DNA of 64,000 bases from Cupriavidus agavae (lineage in GTDB: Bacteria; Pseudomonadota; Gammaproteobacteria; Burkholderiales; Burkholderiaceae). A program made the translations under genes and the position numbers. Where the stretch lies: positions 248,001 to 312,000 of the forward strand of contig NZ_SGXM01000002.1 in NCBI RefSeq assembly GCF_004217045.1. Direction: 5' to 3'. Position 1 is the first letter of the stretch; each line of letters begins with the position of its first letter. Of this stretch, positions 18,842-26,989 are shown piece after piece. The notes beneath the pieces were generated by a model. That model did no database searches. It was not told where the DNA came from and was given only the letters and a program-made list of their open reading frames with translations.

Positions 18842-19683
18842 GCTTGTCTCCCGGCTTCCAGCGCCTGCAGCGCCAGTTGCCATTCGTGGGCTTCCACCCG
18901 GATGAAGTGATTCTTCTCGCGCTGTTCGAGGAATGGCACGCCGCAGCCCATGCGCGTATCGCAGACGATGATGCGCGGTCGGGCGCCCCGGTGGGCGCGG
19001 GCGTTGTCGAAGGCGGCAGCCACGGCATCGATATCGTTGCCGTCCACGCGTTGCACGTACCAGCCGAACGCTTCCAGCTTCGGCACGAGCGGCTCGAACG
19101 CCATGATCTGCGTCGAAGGGCCGTCGGCCTGCTGGTTGTTGACGTCGACCATGGCGATCAGGTTGTCGAGCTTCCAGTGGCTGGCCGACATCAGGCCCTC
19201 CCAGATCGCGCCTTCGTCAAGTTCGCCGTCCGAGAACAGCGTATAGACGAAGGCGTCGGAGCCCTTGCGCTTCAGGCCCAGGCAGCGGCCCACCGCAATG
19301 GTGAGGCCCTGGCCCAGCGAGCCGCCCGACATCTCCATGCCCGGCGTGTAGCTGGCCATCCCGGACATCGGCAGCCGGCTGTCGTCGCTGCCGTAGGTTT
19401 CGAGTTCCTCGGCCGGCAGGATGCCGGCCTCCAGCAGTGCCGCGTAGAGGGCAATCGCGTAGTGCCCGTTGGACAGCAGGAAGCGGTCGCGCGCCTCCCA
19501 TGCAGGGTCCTCGGGCCGGTACTTCATGGCGCCGAAGTACGCCACGGCAAGCACATCGGCGATATCGAGCGCCTGCCCCACGTAGCCCTGCCCCTGCACT
19601 TCGCCCATCAGGATGGCGTTGCGCCGGATGCGGTAGGCGCGCTCGGCCAGCGAGACGGGCGCCTCGAGATTGGTTCGACTCAT
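18838..19683 (-). CDS. Transketolase-like N-terminal (TPP diphosphate-binding) subunit
   Basis: 281 residues. The thiamine diphosphate motif is LFSDGELDEGAIWEGLMSASHWKLDNLIAMVDVNNQQADG, around residues 145-185, preceded by MEMSGGSLGQGLTIAVGRCLG. It forms one enzyme with the overlapping C subunit and transfers a two-carbon ketol unit. It lies 35 bases downstream of the MFS transporter in an operon of SDR, MFS and the two transketolase halves. The length equals that of other split N subunits, so no truncation is apparent. Confidence 0.92.
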   Translation of the reverse strand: MSRTNLEAPVSLAERAYRIRRNAILMGEVQGQGYVGQALDIADVLAVAYFGAMKYRPEDPAWEARDRFLLSNGHYAIALYAALLEAGILPAEELETYGSDDSRLPMSGMASYTPGMEMSGGSLGQGLTIAVGRCLGLKRKGSDAFVYTLFSDGELDEGAIWEGLMSASHWKLDNLIAMVDVNNQQADGPSTQIMAFEPLVPKLEAFGWYVQRVDGNDIDAVAAAFDNARAHRGARPRIIVCDTRMGCGVPFLEQREKNHFIRVEAHEWQLALQALEAGRQA

Positions 19684-19718
19684 GATGACTCCAGATTGGA
19701 TGCGTTGAATACCTTGGA

Positions 19719-21050
19719 TCAGCGGTTGACGGCCTTGGCCGGCACCAGGAAGACCAGCAGCGCACCAAGCACGACTGTGGCCGAGATGAACATCAGGCCC
19801 GCCGTGGACTTGCCGGTCAGGTCATTGAGCCAGCCGACGATGGCTGGCGAGAAGAAGCCTGCCAGGTTGGCCACGCAGTTCACGGCGGCAATCCCCGCGG
19901 CGGCCGACATCCCGCCCAGCAGTGCCGTGGGCAACGACCAGAACTGCGACGACGAAGCCATGATGCCGGCGGCGGCCACGGACAGGCAGACGATGGCCGC
20001 CGGCACACTGCCGAGCAGCGGCAGCGTGGCAAAGCCCACGGCGGCCACCAGCATCGGCACCGCCAGATGGAAGCGGCGCTCGCGGCGGTGGTCGGCGGAA
20101 CGGCCCACCAGCGGCAGTGCGACGATGGCGCAGAGGTACGGCACCGCAGTCAGCACGCCCACCCACAGCGGATCGGCCACGCCGGCCTTGCGGATGATGG
20201 TCGGCAGCCAGAAGGTCAGGCCGTACTGGCCCAGCACCACGCAGAAGTAAATGGCCGCCATCAGCCACAGGCGCCGGTCGGCCATGAAGGCGCGGATCGA
20301 CACGTGCTGCACCTTCTGCGCGTTATCGCCCTCCACGTTGCGCAGCAGCAGCGCCTTTTCCTGGTCGGTCAGCCACTTCGCGTCCTTGATGCCGTTATCG
20401 AGGTAGAACAGGATCGCCACGCCCAGCACCAGCGACGGCACGGCCTCGATCAGGAACAGCCACTTCCAGCCAGCCAGGTCATGTGCGCCATGGAAAGCGT
20501 GCATGATCCAGCCCGACAGTGGCCCGCCCACCATGCCGGCGAGCGGAATTGCCATGAAGAACATCGACAGGGCCTTGGCGCGCCGCTCCGACGGGAACCA
20601 GTACGTCATGTAGAGGATCACGCCCGGCGCAAAGCCCGCTTCGGCCACGCCCAGCAGGAAGCGCAGCACATAGAACTGCGTGGGCGTGCTGACAAAGGCG
20701 AAGCCGGCCGAGATGACGGCCCAGGTCAGCATGATGCGCGCCAGCCAGTTGCGGGCGCCTACCTTGTGGAGGATGACGTTGCTGGGCACCTCGAAGATGA
20801 AGTAGCCGAGGAAGAAGATGCCGGCGCCCAGGCCGTAGACCGTCTCGCTGAACTGGAGGTCGCTGAGCATCTGCAGCTTGGCAAAGCCTACGTTCACGCG
20901 GTCCAGGTAGGCACCGAGGTAGCACAGCATCAGGAACGGGATCAGCCGGCGTACGACCTTGCCGTAAGTGCGCGACTCGAAGCTCGCCGCATCGGCGCGA
21001 GGCCCCGCCACGTCGGCGGCAATGGCCGACGCTGCATATTTGGTCTTCAT
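19719..21050 (-). CDS. MFS transporter, anion:cation symporter type
   Basis: 443 residues with about 12 membrane segments. The N-terminal LIPFLMLCYLGAYLDRVNVGFAKLQM segment and the loop after helix 4, YWFPSERRAKALSMFF, are typical of the ACS family (phthalate, hexuronate and tartrate permeases) that imports organic acids with protons or sodium. It sits between the SDR gene (76-base gap) and the split transketolase (35-base gap). It probably imports the substrate of this operon, perhaps a sugar acid. No signal peptide, as expected. Confidence 0.93.
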   Translation of the reverse strand: MKTKYAASAIAADVAGPRADAASFESRTYGKVVRRLIPFLMLCYLGAYLDRVNVGFAKLQMLSDLQFSETVYGLGAGIFFLGYFIFEVPSNVILHKVGARNWLARIMLTWAVISAGFAFVSTPTQFYVLRFLLGVAEAGFAPGVILYMTYWFPSERRAKALSMFFMAIPLAGMVGGPLSGWIMHAFHGAHDLAGWKWLFLIEAVPSLVLGVAILFYLDNGIKDAKWLTDQEKALLLRNVEGDNAQKVQHVSIRAFMADRRLWLMAAIYFCVVLGQYGLTFWLPTIIRKAGVADPLWVGVLTAVPYLCAIVALPLVGRSADHRRERRFHLAVPMLVAAVGFATLPLLGSVPAAIVCLSVAAAGIMASSSQFWSLPTALLGGMSAAAGIAAVNCVANLAGFFSPAIVGWLNDLTGKSTAGLMFISATVVLGALLVFLVPAKAVNR

Positions 21051-21126
21051 GGTTGTCTCCTGCCGGTGCCCCGGGTGGTCCCGGGTGCGTTGACATGGTA
21101 TGGCGGCCGCAACCGGCCGTGGGACT

Positions 21127-21876
21127 TCAGTGGATCAGCATGCCGCCGTTCACGTCGAGCGTGATGCCCGTGAGGTACGAGGACAGGTCGCTGACCAGGA
21201 ACAGGCACGCGTTGGCCACGTCGCCGGCATCGCCAAGCCGCCCCAGTGGAATGCCCTTGATGATGTCGGCGCGCATGTCGGGCGTGAGCTTGTCGCCGGT
21301 GATGTCAGTCTGGATCAGCCCCGGCGTCACCGAGTTCACGCGGATCCGGTCACCGCCGAACTCGCGCGCCATGGCCTTGGCCAGGCCCAGTACACCGGCC
21401 TTGGCCGCGCTGTAGTGGGGACCGCCGAAGATGCCGCCGCCGCGCTGCGCGGACACCGACGACATGCAGACGATGCTGCCGTGCTTCTGCTCCTTCATCT
21501 GCGGAAGGACCGCCTGCGACATGTAGAGCGTGCCGCGCAGGTTCACGTCGACCACGGCGTCGAAGTTGGCGGCACCGATGTCCAGCGTGCGTACCGGCTG
21601 CGTGATGCCGGCATTGTTGACGAGCCCGTCGATGCGGCCGTAGCGCTCGATCACCGCCTGTGCCACGGCATCGCACGATGCCTTGTTCGTCACATCACAG
21701 CGCAGGCCCAGATGGCCTTCCCCCAGTTCGGCGGCAGCGGCCTGCGCCGCGTCGAGCTGCAGGTCCACGATGACGACCCGAGCGCCCTGCCCCGCCAGCG
21801 CCCGGGCGGTGGCCTTGCCAATTCCGCGCGGTGAAGCGGCTCCGGTGACGATGACTACCTTGTTCTCGACCAGCAT
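21127..21876 (-). CDS. SDR-family NAD(P)-dependent oxidoreductase
   Basis: 249 residues, classical short-chain dehydrogenase. The cofactor motif is TGAASPRGIGKATA (about residues 11-24), with VNNAGIT near 90, the catalytic Ser in CMSSVSAQRGG and YxxxK in HYSAAKAGVLGLAKA. Likely oxidises a sugar or sugar-acid hydroxyl before the transketolase step. It is the first gene of the SDR-MFS-transketolase group and lies 144 bases downstream of the LysR gene. That gap holds a perfect dyad at 21954-21969, which suggests a separate regulated promoter. Confidence 0.92.
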   Translation of the reverse strand: MLVENKVVIVTGAASPRGIGKATARALAGQGARVVIVDLQLDAAQAAAAELGEGHLGLRCDVTNKASCDAVAQAVIERYGRIDGLVNNAGITQPVRTLDIGAANFDAVVDVNLRGTLYMSQAVLPQMKEQKHGSIVCMSSVSAQRGGGIFGGPHYSAAKAGVLGLAKAMAREFGGDRIRVNSVTPGLIQTDITGDKLTPDMRADIIKGIPLGRLGDAGDVANACLFLVSDLSSYLTGITLDVNGGMLIH

Positions 21877-21953
21877 CGCATGTCTCCTTGTTTCTGCGTT
21901 GTGTGGATGGGTCGAGTTTTGTCTCTGGAAGGCTCCCGATCAATGCAGTCGGC

Positions 21954-21969
21954 CTCAACTATGGTTGAG
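21954..21969 (-). promoter_or_regulatory. CTCAAC-N4-GTTGAG dyad, candidate LysR operator
   Basis: A perfect 6-base inverted repeat with a 4-base spacer lies 78 bases upstream of the SDR start, between it and the LysR gene. The size and position suit a LysR-type activator site for the SDR-MFS-transketolase operon. Binding is inferred only. Confidence 0.5.
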
Positions 21970-22020
21970 AAATTTTCAGCGATCGACACGCTCGGGTCAG
22001 TGGAAACCCGAGGTATCCGC

Positions 22021-22923
22021 TCAGGAGGGCTGACCCTCGTGCGGCCGGTTGACCTCGCGCGAGAGCCAGGTGAGGAAGCGTTCCACGCGCGGCAGGTCGG
22101 CGTTTTGCGCCGGATACACGACGTGGTGTCCGGCCACTTCCACGCCGTACTGGCCTTCGAAGACCGGTACCAGCGCGCCCTTCTGGAGCAGCACCGAAGC
22201 CAGCAACGAGCTTTCCAGCGCCACGCCAAGACCCAGCGCCGCCGTCTCCAGCGACATGTACGAACGGTCGAACGAGAAGTCGAAGGATTTCTGCGCCCCC
22301 GGGATGCCGAAGCGGGCGAACCACTGCTGCCAGCGCACCAGCGGCGTCTCGGAGTTGATCAACCGGCGTTGCAGCAGGTCGAGGGGGTCGCGCACCGGGT
22401 GATTGCGCAGGTATTCGGGCGAGGCGAGCGGCAGGATGCGCTCGTGCCGCAGCGTCCTGACCTCGAGGTCGCGCCAGTGCGCGTGCCCGTGCCGTACGTC
22501 CACATCGTAGAAGCCGGCCGTGAACGAAATATCCTCGTAGGAGCAGGAAAGATTGAGCTGGATGTCGCCGTTGTCGGCCTGGAACGACTGCAGCCGCGGC
22601 AACAGCCACATCAGGCCGAAACTGGGGCTGGTATGGACGCGCAGGATATCGATGCCGGACGGATTCGCCGCGCGCTCGGTGGCACGGTTCAGTTGCGCCA
22701 GCACGCCGGTCACCTCGTGCACGTACTGCTCGCCCACCGGCGTGAGCACCAGGCCCCGGCCCTGGCGAAAGAACAGCGACTGCCCGATCGCCTCCTCCAG
22801 GTTCGCTACCTGGTGGCTGACGGCCGACGCGGTCAACCCAAGTTCCTCGGCGGCCTTGCTGACGCTTTTGTTCCGGGCAACGCTTTCGAAGGCAACGATG
22901 GCCTTCATGGGCGGGATACGCAT
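22021..22923 (-). CDS. LysR-family regulator, GcvA-like
   Basis: 300 residues beginning MRIPPMKAIVAFESVARNKSVSKAAEELGLTASAVSHQVANLEEAIG, the typical GcvA-type start and helix-turn-helix. The effector domain follows (VHTSPSFGLMWLLPRLQSFQ). It precedes the SDR-MFS-transketolase genes on the same strand and probably controls them through the dyad at 21954-21969. It begins 60 bases after the PanE-like gene, so it may also be read from upstream. The ligand is unknown. Confidence 0.93.
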   Translation of the reverse strand: MRIPPMKAIVAFESVARNKSVSKAAEELGLTASAVSHQVANLEEAIGQSLFFRQGRGLVLTPVGEQYVHEVTGVLAQLNRATERAANPSGIDILRVHTSPSFGLMWLLPRLQSFQADNGDIQLNLSCSYEDISFTAGFYDVDVRHGHAHWRDLEVRTLRHERILPLASPEYLRNHPVRDPLDLLQRRLINSETPLVRWQQWFARFGIPGAQKSFDFSFDRSYMSLETAALGLGVALESSLLASVLLQKGALVPVFEGQYGVEVAGHHVVYPAQNADLPRVERFLTWLSREVNRPHEGQPS

Positions 22924-22983
22924 GGATTGGGCTGGGGCGCGGTTGGCAATGCCCTATTATGCAGCGCCCGCCCGGCGCCACGC

Positions 22984-23892
22984 TCAGCCGCCGCTGACGC
23001 CCCGCCCCTTCTCCAACAGTTCCACCAGCGCCACCACCACCTGGTTGGCCGGGGTATCGATCCCCAGCGCCGCGCCCCGGCGCACGATCTCGCCGTTGAG
23101 CGAGGCAATCTCGCTGGGGCGTCCCTGCGCGAAGTCCTGCGCCATCGACGATTGCTGGCCCAACGGGATCGTGCCGCGAATATGGTCCACCTGGCTGGCG
23201 GCGTCGCTGGCAATCGTCACCCCTTCGGCGCGGGCCACGGCCAGGCATTCGGCCACGATGGCGGTCATTGCCGCGTTGGCGGACGGCACGTCGCGGATCT
23301 GGCCGTACGGCAGTTGCACGATAGCCGACATTGCGTTGTAGGCGCAGTTCAGGATCAGCTTGCCCCAGAGCGCGGCGCCGACATCGGGCGAAGCCACGGT
23401 CGGCACGCCGGCATGGCTGAACACCTTTGCCACGATCTGGCTGCCCGGGGCCATGCCGATGATCAGGTCGCCGCGCCCGTGGTGGCGCAGGTGTCCCGGG
23501 CCGGCCATCTCGCTCGCCACGTAGACCGCCGCGGCAATCACGGGCCGCTCCAGAGCCGCCTCCAGCCGGGCGGCGTTGTCGATGCCGTTCTGCAGCGAGA
23601 CGACCAGCGCGTCAGGCCGCAGGTAGGGCAGCATCTGCCGCGCCGCGTCTTCGGTGTCCACTGACTTGACGCAGACCAGCACGATATCGGCATCTGCCAC
23701 GGCGGCGGGATCGGTGGTGGCGCCGATGTCCACGCGCATGTCGAACGCCCTGGACTCGAAACGCAGCCCCTCGGCCTGGATCACATCGACATGCCGTTTC
23801 CGGCCAACGAGGACCACCTCCTCGCCCGCCTTCGCCAGCATGCCGCCGAAAAAACAGCCCACGGCGCCTGCGCCAATTACCGCGATCAACAT
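22984..23892 (-). CDS. 2-dehydropantoate 2-reductase family protein (PanE/ApbA-like)
   Basis: 302 residues with an N-terminal Rossmann motif MLIAVIGAGAVGCFFGGMLAKAG and the family segment LWGKLILNCAYNAMSAIVQLPYG containing the catalytic Lys-Asn region, then SMAQDFAQGRPSEIASLNGEIVRRGAALGIDTPAN near the C terminus. True PanE makes pantoate for CoA synthesis, but many paralogues act on other 2-oxo acids. Its place between a secreted hydrolase and a LysR/SDR operon suggests such a paralogue. I therefore do not give the symbol. Confidence 0.88.
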   Translation of the reverse strand: MLIAVIGAGAVGCFFGGMLAKAGEEVVLVGRKRHVDVIQAEGLRFESRAFDMRVDIGATTDPAAVADADIVLVCVKSVDTEDAARQMLPYLRPDALVVSLQNGIDNAARLEAALERPVIAAAVYVASEMAGPGHLRHHGRGDLIIGMAPGSQIVAKVFSHAGVPTVASPDVGAALWGKLILNCAYNAMSAIVQLPYGQIRDVPSANAAMTAIVAECLAVARAEGVTIASDAASQVDHIRGTIPLGQQSSMAQDFAQGRPSEIASLNGEIVRRGAALGIDTPANQVVVALVELLEKGRGVSGG

Positions 23893-23964
23893 GTCTTGCC
23901 TCCAGCCGGTGAAACCGGGACACCGCCTCGGCTGACGTCCCGTAAAACGTACTGCCTCGCCAGC

Positions 23965-24744
23965 CTACTGGCGCTGCACGGTCTGCACCGCGTCAAGGAT
24001 GACCTTGGCCACATCGGCCGGGCGCGATTGCTGCGGCACGTGGCTGGTTGGCAGTTCGGTGACCTTGGCGCCGATCTTGCGCGCCATCTCGCGCTCCAGC
24101 GCCGGCTGGATCATGCGGTCGTTCGACCCCACGATGAACCACGACGGGCGCGTCTGCCAGGCGGCCACGGTGGTCTTCTCGCCGAACGCCTTCGACTGGA
24201 TCGGACCCTGCGTGGCGGCCATCACGCGTGCCTGCGCGGGCGGCACATCCTGCGCGAAGTCGGCGGCCAACGCCTCCGGCGGCAGCGACAGGTAGCCGTC
24301 CTTGTCGGCCACGAGCTTGCCGATGCCGGGCGAAGGCGGGTAGTTCTTGCCGATCTCGCCAGTCGCCTGGCCCGCATCGGGAGCGAACGCGTTGACATAG
24401 ACCAGCGCGGCCACCTTGTCGTTGGCGCCCGCCTCGGTAATCACGGTACCGCCCCACGAGTGCCCTACCAGCACGACCTTGCCCGACTGGTTGTCGATGG
24501 CGCGGCGCGTGGCGGCCACGTCGCCGGCCAGCGATTCGAGACCGTTCTGCACGGCCTGCACGTGCACGCCCCTGGCCTGCAGCAGCGGAATGACCTTGGC
24601 CCAGTCCGAGCCATCGGCGAACGCGCCGTGCACGATCACCACCGACGGCAGCGACTTGTCGGCAGCCGGGGCAGCCGACGCGGCGCCCGTTGCGGTCAGG
24701 CCCAGGGCCGCGATGGCCAGCGAGGCAAACGTTCGTTTCAGCAT
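23965..24744 (-). CDS. Secreted alpha/beta hydrolase
   Basis: 259 residues. A Sec signal peptide (MLKRTFASLAIAALGLTATGAASA) precedes an alpha/beta hydrolase domain with VIVHGAFADGSDWAKVI (oxyanion region), the nucleophile elbow VGHSWGGTVI (Ser about 123) and a terminal TSHVPQQSRPADVA motif with the catalytic His. It resembles small periplasmic esterases of the pimeloyl-ACP esterase-like family. The ATG at 24744 begins the signal peptide. It diverges from an IclR regulator, and the region between carries four GATAC/GTATC elements. Confidence 0.9.
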   Translation of the reverse strand: MLKRTFASLAIAALGLTATGAASAAPAADKSLPSVVIVHGAFADGSDWAKVIPLLQARGVHVQAVQNGLESLAGDVAATRRAIDNQSGKVVLVGHSWGGTVITEAGANDKVAALVYVNAFAPDAGQATGEIGKNYPPSPGIGKLVADKDGYLSLPPEALAADFAQDVPPAQARVMAATQGPIQSKAFGEKTTVAAWQTRPSWFIVGSNDRMIQPALEREMARKIGAKVTELPTSHVPQQSRPADVAKVILDAVQTVQRQ

Positions 24745-24811
24745 GACGATCCTTTCAGTGGAGGGTGCGGGCGGTTGTCGCCCTGCCATGGCTGTATTGG
24801 ACGGCGCCGAC

Positions 24812-24891
24812 GTATCGGATCCATGTGGCGAAAACGGGAATCGGTATGCGGACGTATCGGGGGCGCGACTGGATACAGAACGATACAAAGC
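24812..24891. promoter_or_regulatory. GTATC/GATAC repeats, candidate IclR operators
   Basis: GTATC occurs at 24812 and 24854, and GATAC at 24872 and 24882, between the divergent alpha/beta hydrolase and IclR genes. GTATCG (24854-24859) and CGATAC (24881-24886) are inverted to each other. The last copy is part of CGATACAAAGC, which is shared with 16353-16363. Probable binding sites of the IclR protein; not proven. Confidence 0.5.
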
Positions 24892-24965
24892 ACGCGGCGC
24901 CCGGGAGCGGCGTGCTACAGTCCGGCCACCACCCGCCACTGACCGGAACCGCCCTTTCCACGCCC

Positions 24966-25739
24966 ATGCCCGAGCGTCAAGACTCCCCTGCCAGGCCCGC
25001 CTCCATGAACGTCAAGACCGCGTTGCGCGTGATCGAGATCATCGAGACCTTCGCGCGGGAGCGGCGGGCGCTGTCGCTGTCCGAACTGGCCCGGCTGCTG
25101 GCGGTGCCGGCGTCGAGTTGCCATGCGTTGATCCGGACGCTGACCTCGCTGGGCTACCTCTACGAAACCGCGCGCCGGCAGGGCTATTACCCGACCGGGC
25201 GGCTGCTGGCGATGGCGCAGCAGATCGCCCGCCATGATCCCGTGCTCGACCGCGTGCACGGCACCATGAGCGAGCTGCGCGACGCCACTGGCGAAACCAT
25301 CGTCATCGGCAAGCTGCACGAAGGCGTGGCCGTGGTCTATCTCGATGTCATGGAATCGCCCCACGCCATCCGCTATATCGCCACGGCCGGCGAGCGCCGC
25401 GAGTTGCATGCCAACTCCATCGGCAAGGCGCTGCTGGGCGCGATGGAAGATGCCGAGCGCGGCGCGGTGCTGCCGCAACTGGCGTTCCAGCCGTTCACGC
25501 CGCGCACGCTGACCACGCCGGCCACGCTGGAGTCCGACCTGCAGGCGGCCCGCGCCCGGGGTGCGTATGTGAACCTGAGCGAGTCGATGCCCGATGTGGG
25601 TGCACTGGCGTGGCCCGTGCGGCTGTCGGGCGAGTGCTATGCGATTTCGATTGCCGGGCCGATCTACCGGATCGAGCCTCATCTGGAGCGCTACGCGGCC
25701 ATCCTGCGCGCGGCCTGCGCCTCGCTGGAAAAGACCTAG
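24966..25739 (+). CDS. IclR-family transcriptional regulator
   Basis: 257 residues. The N-terminal winged helix (ALSLSELARLLAVPASSCHALIRTLTSLGYLYE, about 35-67) is followed by the IclR effector domain with LRDATGETIVIGKLHEGVAVVYLDVMES and ANSIGKALLGAM. It is divergent from the secreted alpha/beta hydrolase and likely represses or activates it from the GATAC/GTATC sites. The TAG stop overlaps the stop of the convergent phosphopantetheinyl transferase within one palindromic CTAG (25736-25739), so the two genes abut with no terminator. Confidence 0.93.
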   Translation: MPERQDSPARPASMNVKTALRVIEIIETFARERRALSLSELARLLAVPASSCHALIRTLTSLGYLYETARRQGYYPTGRLLAMAQQIARHDPVLDRVHGTMSELRDATGETIVIGKLHEGVAVVYLDVMESPHAIRYIATAGERRELHANSIGKALLGAMEDAERGAVLPQLAFQPFTPRTLTTPATLESDLQAARARGAYVNLSESMPDVGALAWPVRLSGECYAISIAGPIYRIEPHLERYAAILRAACASLEKT

Positions 25740-26431
25740 CCGACCGTTTCGCGCGCTTCGAGCCGCCAGCCCTGCGCGTCGGGCAGGTCCACTTCATCGA
25801 CCGGCGCGGCGGCGGCCAGCGCCAGCACGGCGTCCTTGCGGCGCCATGTGAGTCCGTTGGCACTGGCCAGCGGTGCCGGCACGGCCTCGACCAGATTTCC
25901 CATCATCGTCGGGAACAGGCTGCCGCCGTGGCACTTGATCCAGGCTTCCTTGAGCGTCCAGAGCTGGAAGAACGCCACCATGCGCGCCTCGGCGTCGGAC
26001 TGGTCGAGCAGCGCCGGCAGCGCGGCGCGCTCGGCGTCGGTGGTGGTCGCCTCGATCAGCGTACCAAGGTGCTGGCGAGGCTGCAGCGCCTCGATATCGA
26101 CGCCCACCGGCATGTCGGACACCGCGCAGGCCAGGTGATCGCCCGAGTGGGCGATCGACACGAAGATCGGCATGCCCACGGCCCCGCCGGTGTGGGTGGC
26201 AACCGGCGGCGCGTCCTCGGCGGCCGACAGCAGCCACTCGGAGGCATCGCCGCCGAGCGTTACCGCCAGCAGCCGCCGCGCCAGCCAGCGGCCGGCGGCA
26301 AACTGCTCGGCCCGCTGCTGTGCCCGCATCTGCGCCAGGCGCGCCAGTTCCTCCGGCGACATCCACCGGCTGACGGGCGGCGCCATGGCAGCGAAGGCCA
26401 TGACCGATCCGGTACGCAGGGCGAGCGGCAT
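25736..26431 (-). CDS. Sfp-type 4'-phosphopantetheinyl transferase
   Basis: 231 residues. The two hallmark motifs are GVDIEAL (Mg-binding, about residue 115) and FFQLWTLKEAWIKCHGG (about 155-170). It transfers phosphopantetheine from CoA to the serine of carrier proteins, here most likely the two ACPs of the aryl-polyene operon. The start at 26431 is preferred; a start at 26488 would overlap the upstream gene. It is the last gene of the polyene operon and ends in the CTAG shared with IclR. Confidence 0.92.
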   Translation of the reverse strand: MPLALRTGSVMAFAAMAPPVSRWMSPEELARLAQMRAQQRAEQFAAGRWLARRLLAVTLGGDASEWLLSAAEDAPPVATHTGGAVGMPIFVSIAHSGDHLACAVSDMPVGVDIEALQPRQHLGTLIEATTTDAERAALPALLDQSDAEARMVAFFQLWTLKEAWIKCHGGSLFPTMMGNLVEAVPAPLASANGLTWRRKDAVLALAAAAPVDEVDLPDAQGWRLEARETVG

Positions 26432-26468
26432 GGGTGACGGTTCGTTCGGCTGCCTCGGCTTGCCTGCC

Positions 26469-26921
26469 TTAGTTGGCCACGCGGGCATAGGTGCCCTTCA
26501 GCGTCACGCCCACCACCACGGCGCCGGCGTGGCACTCGTACTCGGTGGGGTTCGCGTTGGTGTCTTTCTTGTAGTAGCTCACCATGTCCACCACGGCGTT
26601 GGCGCCGAGCGACTTGGCCTTGTCCTGGAACGCGATCAGAGCCGACAGCGCGGCCCAGCGGCAGGCTTCCTCGTCGCTCTTGCCCACGCCGTTGGTCTTC
26701 TTGTTCGAGACGTCGCTGTCCTTCGTTTCGAGCACCTTGGGGGTCTTGGCGCCCGACAGGAAGAACTGCACCGAGCCGTCGAGCTTTTCCTTGGCCTCGG
26801 GCATTTCCAGCACGCCGGCCAGCGGCAGCATGTACTTGGTGTCGCGGGCGGCGGCCGGGGCCGAGAGCAGGGCGGCGGCGCAGGCCACGGCGGCCAGCGG
26901 AGCGAGGTGAGCGAATTTCAT
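26469..26921 (-). CDS. Small exported protein of the aryl-polyene operon (YbjQ-like, function unknown)
   Basis: 150 residues. A signal peptide (MKFAHLAPLAAVACAAALLSAPAAA) is followed by a compact domain with LGANAVVDMVSYYKKD and ECHAGAVVVGVTLKGTYAR, resembling the YbjQ/UPF0145 heavy-metal-binding-like fold. Similar small proteins are found in other aryl-polyene clusters, often mislabelled excinuclease. It lies 68 bases after the ketosynthase and just before the phosphopantetheinyl transferase. A role in the envelope step of polyene export or attachment is possible but not shown. Confidence 0.75.
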   Translation of the reverse strand: MKFAHLAPLAAVACAAALLSAPAAARDTKYMLPLAGVLEMPEAKEKLDGSVQFFLSGAKTPKVLETKDSDVSNKKTNGVGKSDEEACRWAALSALIAFQDKAKSLGANAVVDMVSYYKKDTNANPTEYECHAGAVVVGVTLKGTYARVAN

Positions 26922-26989
26922 TGACCTTCCTTTTTCTGGTTGTAAATCGGGTTCTTGAAAAGCGACGGTACGACGGAAAACAAGACCGC

